A DNA stretch of 64,000 bases from CAZSBB01 sp964605235 (GTDB lineage: Bacteria; Planctomycetota; Phycisphaerae; Phycisphaerales; Phycisphaeraceae). Positions 1 through 8,934 of the stretch are shown piece by piece. Position 1 is the stretch's first letter; the number at the start of each line of letters is the position of its first letter. Under the pieces are notes generated by a model that was given only the letters and a program-made list of their open reading frames with translations, had not been told where the DNA came from and searched no databases. Both the position numbers and the translations under genes were made by a program. The stretch is taken from NCBI GenBank assembly GCA_964605235.1, contig CAZSBB010000015.1:58704-122703 (forward strand), given 5' to 3'.

Positions 1-405
1 GTGGCTGAGCACGCTGGTGGTGCTGCTTTTGCCATGGGTGCCGGCAATCGCAAGGCCGGTGCGTTCGCTCATAAGCTGGCCGAGGAGCTGGGCGTACTTG
101 TACACCGTGACCCCGCGGCGCTGGGCTTCGGCGACTTCCGGATGGTCGGGCTTGATGGCGGCGGAGATGACCAGCAGTTCGCAGTCGGCGGGCACGGTGC
201 GCGCGGTCTGCTCCAGGCTGACGGGGATGCCGTGGGTGCGCAGGTCGGTGACGGTGGTGGAGTCGACCAGATCGCTGCCGGTGCAGAGGGCGCCGTGGCG
301 CTGGGTAAGCCGCGCCAGCCCGGACATGCCGCAGCCGCCGATGCCGACAAAGTGAACTCGCCGGCCGGTCAGGCGCGGCGCCGCTGGAACTTCCGTGTTC
401 GCCAT
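1..405 (-). CDS. murC: UDP-N-acetylmuramate--L-alanine ligase, N-terminal part (cut by window edge)
   Basis: MurC adds L-alanine to UDP-MurNAc in the cytoplasm, the first amino acid step of peptidoglycan stem-peptide synthesis. Only the first 135 residues lie in the window; the gene runs off the left edge. The N-terminal nucleotide-binding motif HFVGIGGCGMSG is at residues 18-29 and the Mur-ligase ATP loop GTHGKSSTT at 122-130. The usual loop reads GTHGKTTTT, so the serines are a mild variation. The ATG at 403-405 gives the normal distance to the first motif. A TACAAT box lies 8 bases upstream of the start, with no clear Shine-Dalgarno. The gene upstream on the same strand ends 41 bp away. 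murA is also in this window, about 29 kb away. Confidence 0.93.
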   Translation of the reverse strand, partial: MANTEVPAAPRLTGRRVHFVGIGGCGMSGLARLTQRHGALCTGSDLVDSTTVTDLRTHGIPVSLEQTARTVPADCELLVISAAIKPDHPEVAEAQRRGVTVYKYAQLLGQLMSERTGLAIAGTHGKSSTTSVLSH

Positions 406-413
406 AGCGGGAG

Positions 414-419
414 ATTGTA
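414..419 (-). promoter_or_regulatory. candidate -10 box of murC
   Basis: TACAAT reading on the minus strand, 8 bases before the murC ATG. No convincing -35 element was found. The short distance fits a leaderless or very short leader mRNA. It lies within the 41-bp gap after the upstream gene. Confidence 0.35.
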
Positions 420-446
420 CCTTGCCCCGTATGCCGGATGGCAAAC

Positions 447-2381
447 TCACCCGCGCAGCACGCGCGTGCCGGCCGCCAGTTCGTAGGTGTCCACACTGAA
501 ATTGCCCGGATTCCTGGGCGCCAGCAGGCGCGGATCCAGATGCAGCGCAAAGGCGTGCGCGCCATCATGAAAGCGCAGCTGCGGCGGGGTGGACGACGGC
601 GCGGTGAGAAACTTTAAGCGCTCATCGCTCAAGGCGAACGCCTGCATGCCGCCGGCACAGTCGTAGCGCAACTGCACCACGCCCCGGCCCCATTCGTCAT
701 CCTGATCGGGATGCGGCAGCACGGTGGGCAAAGCGCTGTCGGAGCAATGCAGACACCCGGCGCGCCCGGCGAAACGCACCACCTGCGGCGACAACGTCGG
801 CTCGGCGGGTTCCACGCGGTTGAGCGTCCAGAGCGTGCGGCGCGGGCCGTTGGCGCCAAACTCCAGCATCACCGTCGCGCGGTCGGTCAGCACCAGCACG
901 CGCCACAGCCAGTCATAACGCGCCACCAGCAGATGGGCGTGGTTGTCGGCGTCGACCTTGTGTTCATAGCTGTCGATGCCCATCGCGCCGGCGCCGTACA
1001 TGCCCCAGTTGTGACTGACGCCTTGCCGGGCGGTGTCGAGGCGATCGCCTTGCGTGCTGCTGGGCGCCAGCGGGGTGGGATGAATCAGCGGCGGCTCGTC
1101 TTGCCACGCCCAGGTCTGGATGCCCGAGAAAGGCAGAAAGTCGCAACTGGTGAACTGGGTCTGGTAGTGCGGCTGATGGATGTGCCAGTAGCGGAAGGGC
1201 GCGCGCTTGAGGATTTCACTGGACTGGTAGGCGTAGATGCCGGGGGTGGGCGCGGGGCTGGACGCCTGGCGCGGCATTTCCGCCGGGGTGGCGAGCATCG
1301 CCCACATGGCGATGGAACTGCCGTGCCCGTGATCGCGGAAACCCGCCATTACGCCGTCGCGCGGCGCGTCGGCCGGGAGCAGGCGCAGCGCCAGCGCGTC
1401 GAGCCGATCGCGCCAGGCGGTGTTGAGTGACGCCAACTGTTCGGCGGCGGGCAGCAGATCGACGAGCGCTTCTTTGACCTCCTCCGCCCATTGCCGGGTG
1501 GATGGGCCGGCAAAGGGATAACCGCTGCGTGTATACCGACGGCAGAACCATTCCAGGCAGTTGGCGACGCGCTGGTCCTGAGTGCGCTGGTCGCGCACCA
1601 TCAGGTTGAGCCAGGCGTAGATGAAAGCGGTGTGCGAGTAGTGCATGCATGGGCCGTATTGCTCGATGATCTGGCCCGAGGCGTCGAGCACCTTGGGCAA
1701 GGCGTCGGCGAGCAGGCGCTCGGAGTGCGCGCCATAGGTCGGCTCGTTGAGGTATTGGCTGTAGAGGTAGAGGCCCAGGGCATAGACCAGGCGTTGATTG
1801 CCGATGGAGCCGATGACCTGCGGCGTCGTTTCCAGCTGATCGAAGCGGGCCGCGGCACGGGTGAAGCCGGCCCGCGCCAAAGCAAGCGTGTCGGCGTCCA
1901 GATGGTCCGCCAGGAAGACGCAGCCGTAGATCAGGCCCTCGACATCCCAGCCATGCGCCCAGCCTTCGCCGTTGAATCCCGCGAAACCGGGCAAGCCATC
2001 AGCGCGGGTTTGGCCCAGGTGCTGACGGACGCCGGCGGCGAAGTAGCGGACCAGTTCCTGATCGCCATGGTGGCGTGACAGCGGGCTGCGGAAGCAGAAG
2101 GCGGCAACCGCCAGGTCCGCGGTGCCGAACCGGCCGAGGTTGCGGTCATAGACGGCCTTGACTGCCGGGGTGATCAGTTCCGCCTGTCGCGCGGCGGGCC
2201 AATCCCAGAAATCCGGATGCTGCTCATGGGGCAGGCTGACGCCGCGCCCGTTGCTCAAGCCGCGCTGGGGATCCCACTGCTGCCGCAGGGCGTCAAGTCG
2301 TTGATCGAGCACCTGCTGATAGCGGCGGGTACGCGGGGTGTCGGGGATGGGACGCAGCAGAACCTGGGTAAGCGTGGACAT
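447..2381 (-). CDS. uncharacterised 644-aa protein, probable (alpha/alpha)-toroid carbohydrate-active enzyme
   Basis: I do not recognise the family with certainty. The N-terminal two-thirds is helical and rich in Trp, Tyr and His (FNGEGWAHGWDVEGL near residue 160, YGPCMHYSHTAF near 240). The C-terminal third looks beta-rich. That order resembles heparinase or polysaccharide-lyase proteins (toroid followed by a beta-sandwich). No signal peptide is visible, so a cytoplasmic location is likely. The ATG at 2381 (MSTLTQVLL) was chosen because the open frame upstream of it has no protein-like composition. The neighbours are murC downstream and a divergent Gfo/Idh oxidoreductase, which supports a sugar-related role by context only. 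Confidence 0.6.
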   Translation of the reverse strand: MSTLTQVLLRPIPDTPRTRRYQQVLDQRLDALRQQWDPQRGLSNGRGVSLPHEQHPDFWDWPAARQAELITPAVKAVYDRNLGRFGTADLAVAAFCFRSPLSRHHGDQELVRYFAAGVRQHLGQTRADGLPGFAGFNGEGWAHGWDVEGLIYGCVFLADHLDADTLALARAGFTRAAARFDQLETTPQVIGSIGNQRLVYALGLYLYSQYLNEPTYGAHSERLLADALPKVLDASGQIIEQYGPCMHYSHTAFIYAWLNLMVRDQRTQDQRVANCLEWFCRRYTRSGYPFAGPSTRQWAEEVKEALVDLLPAAEQLASLNTAWRDRLDALALRLLPADAPRDGVMAGFRDHGHGSSIAMWAMLATPAEMPRQASSPAPTPGIYAYQSSEILKRAPFRYWHIHQPHYQTQFTSCDFLPFSGIQTWAWQDEPPLIHPTPLAPSSTQGDRLDTARQGVSHNWGMYGAGAMGIDSYEHKVDADNHAHLLVARYDWLWRVLVLTDRATVMLEFGANGPRRTLWTLNRVEPAEPTLSPQVVRFAGRAGCLHCSDSALPTVLPHPDQDDEWGRGVVQLRYDCAGGMQAFALSDERLKFLTAPSSTPPQLRFHDGAHAFALHLDPRLLAPRNPGNFSVDTYELAAGTRVLRG

Positions 2382-2598
2382 GAGCAAAATGCGCGGGTGC
2401 GGCTCCGAGGATAAATATGACGAGGATTTTCGATCAACCTCGGCGGAGATGATAGCGGGTCTCACGTCGTTGGCGAATGCGGCGCGGCCCACGACAATCG
2501 GGTGCTGGCGCGGCGCCGCACTGCTCCTGCCAGGCTGGCGACGGCGCACGCTCCTGCTACATTGCTGTCTTCGTTATCCCGCTTCAGGAGCTTTCCGC

Positions 2599-3708
2599 GT
2601 GCAACCGCTTCGCGTCGGCGTCATCGGGTGCGGCAACATCTGCCGCCAGTACTTCACCAATGCCCGCAACTATCCGCAGCTGCAGATTGTCGCCTGTGCG
2701 GACCTCGATCCCGCCCGCGCCCAGGCGGCGGCGCAGGAGCACGCGGTGCCCAACGCCCATCCCAGCGTTGACGCGCTGCTGGCGGATCCGGAGGTGGACC
2801 TGGCGCTGAACCTGACCATCCCGGCGGCGCATGCCGAGGTGTCGCTGGCGGCCTTGCGGGCGGGCAAGCATGTGTGGACTGAAAAGCCGCTGGCGGTCAC
2901 GCGCGACAGCGGCCAGCAGGTGGTCGCTGAGGCGCTGCAGCGCAAGCTGCGCGTGGGCGGCGCGCCGGACACTTTCCTCGGCGCGGCGCAGCAGACCGCC
3001 CGGCAGGCGCTCGACCGCGGCCTGATCGGCAAGCCCGTCGCCGCCACCGCCTACATGATGTGTCCGGGCCACGAACGCTGGCATCCCAATCCCAGCTTCT
3101 TCTATCAGCCGGGGGGCGGCCCGATGTTCGACATGGGGCCCTACTACCTCACCGCGCTGATCAACCTGTTTGGCCCGATCCGCCGCCTGACCAGCTTCGC
3201 GGGCATCACCCGCCCGCAACGGCTCATCAGCAGCGAGCCGCTCAAGGGCCAGAGCATCGACGTCAAAACCCCCGATCACATCACCGGGGCGCTGGAATTC
3301 GACAACGGCGTGATCGTCACCATCATCACCAGCTTCGCCGCCTGGCACGCGACCTACGAAACCAAGCATCCCATCACGGTCTACGGCGAAGAGGGTTCGA
3401 TGAAAGTCGCCGACCCCAATGTCTTCGACTCCACCACGCTGGTGCGCGGCAAAGCGGACGCCGAGTGGCGCGAACTGCCCGTGGAACACGCCGCCGGCTG
3501 CGGCCGATCCATCGGCATGGCGGACCTGGCGCAGGGTCTGCGGCACAACCGCCCCCACCGCGGCAGCGCCGAGCTGATCCTGGGCGTCCTGGACGCCATG
3601 CAGGGCTTCCTCGACAGCTCCGCCTCCGGCAGCGCCTACACCCTCCAGCATCGCGCCCAGCGCCCCGCGGCCCTGTCCACGGGCATGCCGCTGGGTGAGC
3701 TGGATTGA
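2599..3708 (+). CDS. Gfo/Idh/MocA family oxidoreductase
   Basis: Probable NAD(P)-dependent dehydrogenase acting on a sugar or inositol derivative, cytoplasmic, 369 aa. The N-terminal Rossmann motif GVIGCGNI is at residues 6-13 and the family motif EKPLA follows near residue 95. The C-terminal half holds the alpha/beta substrate domain with a conserved GGGPMFDMGPYY segment. The GTG start at 2599 is preceded by AGGAG with 8-base spacing; the open frame extends upstream but that part is not protein-like. It is transcribed divergently from the toroid-like enzyme. The substrate cannot be told from the sequence. Confidence 0.9.
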   Translation: MQPLRVGVIGCGNICRQYFTNARNYPQLQIVACADLDPARAQAAAQEHAVPNAHPSVDALLADPEVDLALNLTIPAAHAEVSLAALRAGKHVWTEKPLAVTRDSGQQVVAEALQRKLRVGGAPDTFLGAAQQTARQALDRGLIGKPVAATAYMMCPGHERWHPNPSFFYQPGGGPMFDMGPYYLTALINLFGPIRRLTSFAGITRPQRLISSEPLKGQSIDVKTPDHITGALEFDNGVIVTIITSFAAWHATYETKHPITVYGEEGSMKVADPNVFDSTTLVRGKADAEWRELPVEHAAGCGRSIGMADLAQGLRHNRPHRGSAELILGVLDAMQGFLDSSASGSAYTLQHRAQRPAALSTGMPLGELD

Positions 3709-3716
3709 AGCAGTTC

Positions 3717-3966
3717 TTTGCCACGGATGAACACGGATAAACACGGATGAAGAGATAAGGCACCGATCATGGAGCAGCAATCCATGTCAAGCCGCGGATG
3801 AGCGCAGCGAATCCGGGGGTGCTGAATTTGGTGATGTGTTGATTTGGGATTTGGTGATGTGAAATTGGCTGATGCCGCTTGATTCAAATCACTCCATCTC
3901 AAATCATCAAATCTCCAAATCCAATCTCTCTTCATCCGTGTTCATCCGTGTTCATCCGTGGCCAAA
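3717..3966. repeat. paired-arm intergenic repeat, copy A (full)
   Basis: The left arm (3717-3754, TTTGCCACGGATGAACACGG onward) and right arm (3928-3966, ending ATCCGTGGCCAAA) are near-perfect reverse complements about 170 bp apart. Inside the arms the unit ATGAACACGG repeats in tandem. The interior carries a copy of the 30-bp dispersed repeat at 3791-3820. It fills the gap between the oxidoreductase and the ferredoxin gene, and the interior closely matches copy B. There is no coding capacity. Confidence 0.9.
3791..3820 (+). repeat. 30-bp dispersed repeat, copy 1
   Basis: Matches the consensus beginning GCCGCGGATGAGCGCAGCGA and ending ATCCGGGGGT. This copy sits inside paired-arm element A. 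Confidence 0.85.
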
Positions 3967-3992
3967 AAATTCTTCCCGACAGGACCCGCCCC

Positions 3993-4370
3993 ATGTCCGA
4001 CCCCGCTTTGCTGGGACTGCAACAGGCCGCCGCGCGCACGCTGGGTTTGCCGGCAACCAAACGACACATTCTGTTGTGTTGCGATCAGACCAAGCCGCTG
4101 TGCTGCAGCAAGGAGGCGAGCCTGGAATCGTGGGAATACCTCAAAGCCCGGCTCAAGGAGCTGGGGTTCAGCGAGCGCGGCGGGATCGCGCGGACCAAGG
4201 CGAATTGCCTGCGCGTCTGTCTCGGTGGGCCGATCGCGGTGGTGTATCCCGAAGGCGCGTGGTACGGGCAATGCACGCCCGCAGTGCTGGAGCGCATCAT
4301 TCAGGAACATCTGATCGGAGGTCAGGTGGTGACGGAACACCTGATCGCCGCCGCGCCGTTACGGCCGTGA
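3993..4370 (+). CDS. (2Fe-2S) thioredoxin-like ferredoxin
   Basis: Small electron carrier of the thin-ferredoxin family, 125 aa, cytoplasmic. The cysteine pattern is C-x(n)-C-x(n)-C typical of this fold: ILLCCDQTKPLCC near residues 29-41, then NCLRVC near 72, and a C-terminal YGQCTPAVLERIIQEHL segment that matches the end of the family. The ATG at 3993 (MSDPALLG) is preceded by AGGA about 9 bases upstream; the open frame before it is repeat sequence. It ends 19 bp before the convergent membrane protein gene. The redox partner is unknown. Confidence 0.85.
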   Translation: MSDPALLGLQQAAARTLGLPATKRHILLCCDQTKPLCCSKEASLESWEYLKARLKELGFSERGGIARTKANCLRVCLGGPIAVVYPEGAWYGQCTPAVLERIIQEHLIGGQVVTEHLIAAAPLRP

Positions 4371-4389
4371 AGGGGTTGGTTCAACCGGC

Positions 4390-5235
4390 TCAGCGGGCTT
4401 CGCAGGGCAGGGCTTCGTGCTGCTCGCCGCAGCGGTTGAGGGCGCGATCGACCAGCTTCCGGCCGGCGTCGGCTTCGATGGCGTGCCAGGCCTGGTCCTC
4501 GCCTTCCGTTCCGCGCACCAGTCGGCCGGAGGTCTGGCGGATCATCATGGGTTGGTGCGCCGCCAGCGCTTTCTGCGTTTCCTCGGTGATCATCGCCTGG
4601 GGCGCTTCCTGCTTCTCGAGCCAGCCGACGAAGCGCTGGTCTGCTGCGCACTTGCCACAGGCAAAGACATACGCCCGCACGGCTTCATGGCCGTCGGCGG
4701 TGGTGAGTTTGCCGTCGTTGACGTAGCGATCCACAAACAGGTCGCCGGTGTTCAGATCGAAGTACCACGACTGCTCGGGGGCGGCACTGCTGGCGTTGGC
4801 GGCGGCGGGTCGATTGGAGATCACCGCGCTGCTCAGAATCACGACCCAGCAGAGCACCAGGGTGGTGTAGATGAGCCCTTGATGGGTGCTCAGCCAATGC
4901 TGCAGCGAGAGCTGCCCCCGGAGCACAAGCTGCAGGCCGGTGGTGAAGCTCAGGTGATGCGGCGCCATGGCGGCGCCGGGTTGGCGCTGCTGATCGATGG
5001 CGTCGAGCAGAGCTTTGGCGGCACTGAGTTCGATGCCGGCGCGCTGTCGCGCCTGGATGGCCGCTTCAATGCGATTGCCCTTGTCCAGCAGCTTGCAGAT
5101 CACCTGCACGTCGCGGGCGGACAGTTCAATGGTGCGGTCGCCCACGGTGTATTGACGCTTCGCGGCAAATAGTCCCACCACAGCACCTCCCAGGAGCGCC
5201 CAACGCCCCAGCGATGAAATCTTCACGAGCCCCAC
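4390..5235 (-). CDS. hypothetical membrane protein with an L7/L12-C-terminal-like segment
   Basis: 281 aa, no family recognised with confidence. A hydrophobic stretch near the N-terminus (residues 9-25) is followed by residues 38-82, which resemble the ribosomal L7/L12 C-terminal fold often found in bacterial inner-membrane proteins (VICKLLDKGNRIEAAIQAR, then a KALLDAI-type helix). A clear transmembrane helix lies at about 120-142 (GLIYTTLVLCWVVILSSAVI). The C-terminal half is soluble and contains a CGKC pair near residue 190. The ATG at 5235 gives a normal N-terminus. Confidence 0.7.
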   Translation of the reverse strand: MGLVKISSLGRWALLGGAVVGLFAAKRQYTVGDRTIELSARDVQVICKLLDKGNRIEAAIQARQRAGIELSAAKALLDAIDQQRQPGAAMAPHHLSFTTGLQLVLRGQLSLQHWLSTHQGLIYTTLVLCWVVILSSAVISNRPAAANASSAAPEQSWYFDLNTGDLFVDRYVNDGKLTTADGHEAVRAYVFACGKCAADQRFVGWLEKQEAPQAMITEETQKALAAHQPMMIRQTSGRLVRGTEGEDQAWHAIEADAGRKLVDRALNRCGEQHEALPCEAR

Positions 5236-5510
5236 ACGGGTATCCGGTGAACCATCGAACCAGTCGGCTCCACTCTTTTCAAAAGATTTGACGGGTTGGA
5301 TAACAAATGCCCAACCGTGAAAGGCGTGGATCGATTAGCCGCATGCGGTCGGTTTTACGGATGGGTGAAATTGGGGAGACTTCTGGCGCGAGGAGCCGTC
5401 GACAACGCGATGGGCGGGCGATTGGTTGTGCGGCGCGGAACTTGTGGAGATGAGCTGCCTGGCCCCGGGAACTGGGGGCCGGGGGCCGGGGGGCCGGCGT
5501 TGGGTGCTCG
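5236..5510. other. intergenic region, no gene seen
   Basis: 275 bp between two minus-strand genes. No coding sequence, tRNA or Shine-Dalgarno-led small frame was found. The part next to the TPR gene's stop (about 5459-5505) is a run of GGGGGCC units, also seen after several other stop codons in the window. Confidence 0.6.
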
Positions 5511-6860
5511 TCAGTGACGCCGCAAACCCAGCAGCTTGCGCCAGAACCGGCCGATGCGCATCAAAGCGATGCGGCGATGCAGTTGCCGCAGGGCCGCGTC
5601 GTCTTCGTGCTGCGCCAGGGCTTTGCGGGTCCAGTAGGCGGCCCGGGTGAGTTCGCCCTGCTCCAGATGCGCCAGGGCGAGGTTGTGCATCGCCAGTGCT
5701 TGACCGGGCTGGTAAGTCAGCACCGCGCGGCAGTCGGCGATGCCGGCGTCGTAATGTCCCAACAGCAACAGGCTGGCGCCGCGATAGAGCAGGGCGTTGA
5801 CCAGTTGGCTGCTGGACAGGGCGCCGCGCTGCTCGACGGCGAGCAACGGGCCCAGCAGTTCGATCGCCCGGCGGGGGCGGCGAAACTCGATGAACAGCCG
5901 CGCCATTTCCAGGAGTTCATCCGGGGCGTGGCCGGGCAGGCTCAGTTCCTGTTCCAGATGCTGGCGGGCGCGGTCGCTCTGGCCGGTCTGCTCGGCGACC
6001 TGCGCCATGGCTTTGTGGACCCCGCGCAGGCGCGGGTCGAGCCGACGTGCGAGTTCCAGATCGCTCTGGGCGGCATCAAGGTGTCCCTGCCGCAGCGACA
6101 GCTCGCCGAGTCGCAGGTGGGCTTCGGCGCAGGCGGGGTTGAGCTCCAGCACGCGGAGGAACTTCTCGCGCGCCTCGGCGGGACGGTCGGTGTCCGCGAG
6201 CATCTGCCCGAGTTGGAGCAGCGCTTCATGATCGCCCGGGTCCAGGCGCAGTTGCTGGAGGAAATAGGTGTGGGCGCGTTCAAAGTGGCCCTGATGCCAG
6301 TGGGCGCGGGCGAGGTTGGCGTTGACCTGCGGGTGGTCGGGTTCGAGCCGAATCACCTGCTGCCAGCACCAGATGGCGCGGTCGATCTGGCTGCGCATGA
6401 CCAGGCTCTGGGCGACATGGTCGTAGCAGTCGGGGCATTCCTCCACCAGCAGGCGGGCGAGGTAAAAGCATTCTTCCGCCTGGTCGTGCTGGCCCAGCTC
6501 GGCATGGGCGCGAATGCGGTGGCAGTACGCCGGCTCGTGGTTGGGGTCCAGGCGAATGACGCGTTTGAAGGTTTCGATGGCGTCGGGGAAGCGTTCGAGG
6601 TTGAGCAGCGTGACGCCGATGTGCATGAGCGTATCGACATCCTCGCCGCCCAGTTCCAGCGCTTTGCTGAAGCTGGTCAGCGCCTCGTCGTGACGCTCCA
6701 TCTCATGCAGCGTCAGACCCATGCCGAAGTGCCATTCGCTCTGGTTGGGATTGACCGCCAAGGCGCGCTGCAATTCGTAGAGCGCCTTCTCCCATTCCCC
6801 AGCTTCAAAGAAGCGATGGGCAGCCTCGGCGTGCTGCTCGGCTCGAAACCACTCGTTCAT
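5511..6860 (-). CDS. tetratricopeptide-repeat protein
   Basis: 449-aa protein made almost entirely of about ten consecutive 34-residue TPR helix pairs. Clear units include ALAVNPNQSEWHFGMGLTLH, SKALELGGEDVDTLMHIGVT and VIRLDPNHEPAYCHRIRAHA. No signal peptide or catalytic domain is visible, so it is probably a cytoplasmic scaffold for protein-protein contacts. The C-terminus is basic (residues 435-449). The start at 6860 opens directly into the first helix. The C-rich tract after the stop may act in termination. Confidence 0.88.
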   Translation of the reverse strand: MNEWFRAEQHAEAAHRFFEAGEWEKALYELQRALAVNPNQSEWHFGMGLTLHEMERHDEALTSFSKALELGGEDVDTLMHIGVTLLNLERFPDAIETFKRVIRLDPNHEPAYCHRIRAHAELGQHDQAEECFYLARLLVEECPDCYDHVAQSLVMRSQIDRAIWCWQQVIRLEPDHPQVNANLARAHWHQGHFERAHTYFLQQLRLDPGDHEALLQLGQMLADTDRPAEAREKFLRVLELNPACAEAHLRLGELSLRQGHLDAAQSDLELARRLDPRLRGVHKAMAQVAEQTGQSDRARQHLEQELSLPGHAPDELLEMARLFIEFRRPRRAIELLGPLLAVEQRGALSSSQLVNALLYRGASLLLLGHYDAGIADCRAVLTYQPGQALAMHNLALAHLEQGELTRAAYWTRKALAQHEDDAALRQLHRRIALMRIGRFWRKLLGLRRH

Positions 6861-7048
6861 CGACCACCCTTGGACCCAGACAGATGCGCGCAGTCGTCCC
6901 CCGACTGTGCAGTTATCGGGCAGTATAACCCGCGCGCAGGCCTGCTCAAGATAAAGGACAAGTTATTCGAAGACATAGATAGGCAGATCGTGCGCCAGTG
7001 ATCAGCACAAACGCTTCAATCGTTGCAATCCATACAAATTGCCTGTCT

Positions 7049-8098
7049 TCACACCAGCGGGTCGGACGGGATGGTCAGGCCGACCTGCTGCAGCACGCGC
7101 GCCAGGTGCTCGGGATCGAGAATCTCCCGGATGACCGCCGGCTCGGAAGACCAGTCCAGCGCGCCGAAGAACAGCCGATTGCGGTCCTGGTGCCAACGGA
7201 AATAGGACACGAACCAGACCGTGTCGCCGGCGGCCAGCAGTTCAATCGACAAAGGCGTGGGGACGCTGACCGGCAGTTCCAAACTCGGCACGGCCGCGGG
7301 ATGCGCGGTTTCCAGACGGAGGGTCTGAAGCTGAGCGGGATCGAATTGCAGCGGATCATCAGAGAACACGTAAGCGGCGCGGAAACCTGCCAGCTTCGGA
7401 CCATAGTCATTGACCCACAACACGTAGCGACCCCGGCAGGGATGCATCGACGGCGACTCGGCGGCAAGCTGGCCAGGGATGGTCAGCAAGTCGTCGAGCG
7501 TTTCCCAGTGCTCCATGTCCGTGCTGAGGCGCGCCCCCACCGCTCCGCGTCCACTGACGGTGTAGAGCAGGAGCGTTTTGCCTTCGTGTTCACAGACGAA
7601 CGGGTCCCGGCCATGCGCGCTGCGGATCGGCCCGTTCGCCCAGCGGGTCCAGGTCTCCAGATTGTCCGACACCGCATAGGAGATGTAGCACTCGCCCGGC
7701 CCGGCCCCCATGTAGAACATGTAGAACCGCCCCTGATGGGGATAGACGAACGGCGCCCACACATGGCTGCGTTCCCAGGAGCGATCGCCGACCGCCAGGG
7801 GCAGGTGGTGGCGGATCCAGTGCTGAAAATCGCTGGTGCTGGCGTGGCCGAAGGCGACCTCGTTGCCGGAGACCCAGCAGCGCACACCGGGGTGGCCGGT
7901 GATGTGGAACAGATGCCACCGGCCGTCGTAGGGCAGCATGCCGAAGTCTTTGACGTACCCGCCGATGGGGGCGTAGCCGTCACGCAGGAAGGACTGGGCG
8001 GGGAAGTAGGGATTCTCCGCGCCGGGGTAAAGGCTGGCGTCGGGATGCAGGTTGTATTTGCTGCCAAAGTGCGCGATTTGCTCGGGGGTCCAGCTCAT
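7049..8098 (-). CDS. five-bladed beta-propeller glycoside hydrolase-like protein (GH32/GH43 superfamily type)
   Basis: 349 aa, no signal peptide, so probably cytoplasmic. Successive blades carry motifs of the furanosidase superfamily: YDGRWHLFHITGHP near residue 57, an SHVWAPFV blade near 110, and RDPFVCEHEGKTLLLYT near 165. The WAPFV and RDPFV segments resemble the acid-rich catalytic or substrate-contact motifs of GH32/43/68 enzymes. The exact family and substrate are not clear. The gene follows rpsT and its terminator on the same strand. Confidence 0.75.
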   Translation of the reverse strand: MSWTPEQIAHFGSKYNLHPDASLYPGAENPYFPAQSFLRDGYAPIGGYVKDFGMLPYDGRWHLFHITGHPGVRCWVSGNEVAFGHASTSDFQHWIRHHLPLAVGDRSWERSHVWAPFVYPHQGRFYMFYMGAGPGECYISYAVSDNLETWTRWANGPIRSAHGRDPFVCEHEGKTLLLYTVSGRGAVGARLSTDMEHWETLDDLLTIPGQLAAESPSMHPCRGRYVLWVNDYGPKLAGFRAAYVFSDDPLQFDPAQLQTLRLETAHPAAVPSLELPVSVPTPLSIELLAAGDTVWFVSYFRWHQDRNRLFFGALDWSSEPAVIREILDPEHLARVLQQVGLTIPSDPLV

Positions 8099-8119
8099 GC
8101 GGCCGGCAATTGTACGCGC

Positions 8120-8154
8120 AAAAAAAACACGCCAGCGCCGGGGCGCTGACGTGT
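8120..8154 (-). terminator. rho-independent terminator of rpsT
   Basis: Reading on the minus strand, a GC-rich stem (ACACGTCAGCGCC paired with GGCGCTGGCGTGT, CC loop) is followed by eight T residues. It lies 45 bp after the rpsT stop and before the next gene on the same strand. Confidence 0.88.
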
Positions 8155-8198
8155 CATGAATGCTGGGAATGAAACCGGGAGCCGGGGGCCGGGGGGGC

Positions 8199-8489
8199 TC
8201 AGGCGGTGGCGGTCGCCGCGGGGCCTTGCTTCTTGGAGTTCAGCCGCAGGGTCAGACGGCTCTTGAGCCGGCTGGCGGTGTTCTTGTGGATGGCGCCGGC
8301 GGCGGCGACCTGATCCAGTTCCTTGTAGATGGCGGTCAGTTCCTTCTCCGCCTGCTCGACTGAGCCGTGGAGAATGGTTTCGTTGTAGGTCGAGATCGCT
8401 TCACGGAAGCCGCGCTTGCGCCAGCGGTTGCGGGCACGGCGCTTGAGATTCTGACGGATACGCTTCTTGGCGCTGAGCGAATGAGCCAT
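8199..8489 (-). CDS. rpsT: 30S ribosomal protein S20
   Basis: Primary 16S rRNA-binding protein of the small subunit, 96 aa (family usually 85-95). The start MAHSLSAKKRIRQNLKRR is typical, with the basic helical N-terminus and the HKNTASRLKSRL segment at about residues 68-79 near the C-terminus. The last ten residues (QGPAATATA) are a short extension. The leader upstream contains a GC-rich hairpin. A strong terminator lies downstream, so it is monocistronic. Confidence 0.97.
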   Translation of the reverse strand: MAHSLSAKKRIRQNLKRRARNRWRKRGFREAISTYNETILHGSVEQAEKELTAIYKELDQVAAAGAIHKNTASRLKSRLTLRLNSKKQGPAATATA

Positions 8490-8637
8490 GATGCTGTCTT
8501 TCCCACCAAATCAGTTGATGAAGCCACCGGGCAGCCGCGCTGCCGAAGTTTTGCCCGGTCCCACCGAGCGAGCCGCACATTATGACGCCCGGGCGGGGGG
8601 GATGCAAGTGGGGGTGGTGGAAAACCCGGGGAAGCCG
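8490..8637 (-). promoter_or_regulatory. rpsT leader and promoter region
   Basis: A CATAAT -10-like box on the minus strand at 8579-8584 would give a leader of about 80 bases. That leader contains a two-part hairpin: CCGGGCA pairs with TGCCCGG, enclosing GCAGC paired with GCTGC (8523-8562). S20 is autoregulated in some bacteria; a regulatory role here is only suggested. Confidence 0.4.
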
Positions 8638-8876
8638 GTTTGGCCACAGATGAACACGGCTAAACACGGATGATAGAGACAGGGCACAGCAGAGGCAGCA
8701 GCGCGCCAAGCCGGGGATGGGCGCAGCGAATCCAGGGGTGCTGAATTGGTTGATGTGTTGATTGGGGATTGGCTGACGTGAAACTGGCTGATGCCGCCTG
8801 ATGCAAATCACTCAATCACAAATCATCAAATCTCCAAATCCAACCGCTCTTCATCCGTGTTCATCTGTGGCTAAAA
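8638..8876. repeat. paired-arm intergenic repeat, copy B (full)
   Basis: Same architecture and closely similar interior as copy A, including a diverged copy of the 30-bp repeat at 8710-8739. Left arm 8638-8678, right arm 8847-8876. It separates rpsT from leuD; with the rpsT leader it accounts for most of the 445-bp gap, and no gene was seen there. Confidence 0.88.
8710..8739 (+). repeat. 30-bp dispersed repeat, copy 2 (diverged)
   Basis: Diverged copy of the 30-bp motif (GCCGGGGATGGGCGCAGCGA then ATCCAGGGGT) inside paired-arm element B. Confidence 0.75.
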
Positions 8877-8888
8877 CTTCTTCCCCGC

Positions 8889-8894
8889 TATACT
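8889..8894 (+). promoter_or_regulatory. candidate -10 box of leuD
   Basis: TATACT 40 bases upstream of the leuD ATG, just outside paired-arm element B. An AAGGA Shine-Dalgarno lies between it and the start. Confidence 0.45.
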
Positions 8895-8934
8895 GTTCCG
8901 TTTCCCCACCTGGGGCAGCTTAAGGATCACGCCC

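Noticed and set aside
3717..3966. Possible CRISPR array because of spaced short repeats
   Set aside because: The units are tandem within two inverted arms, without regular spacers or cas genes; it is a paired-arm element.
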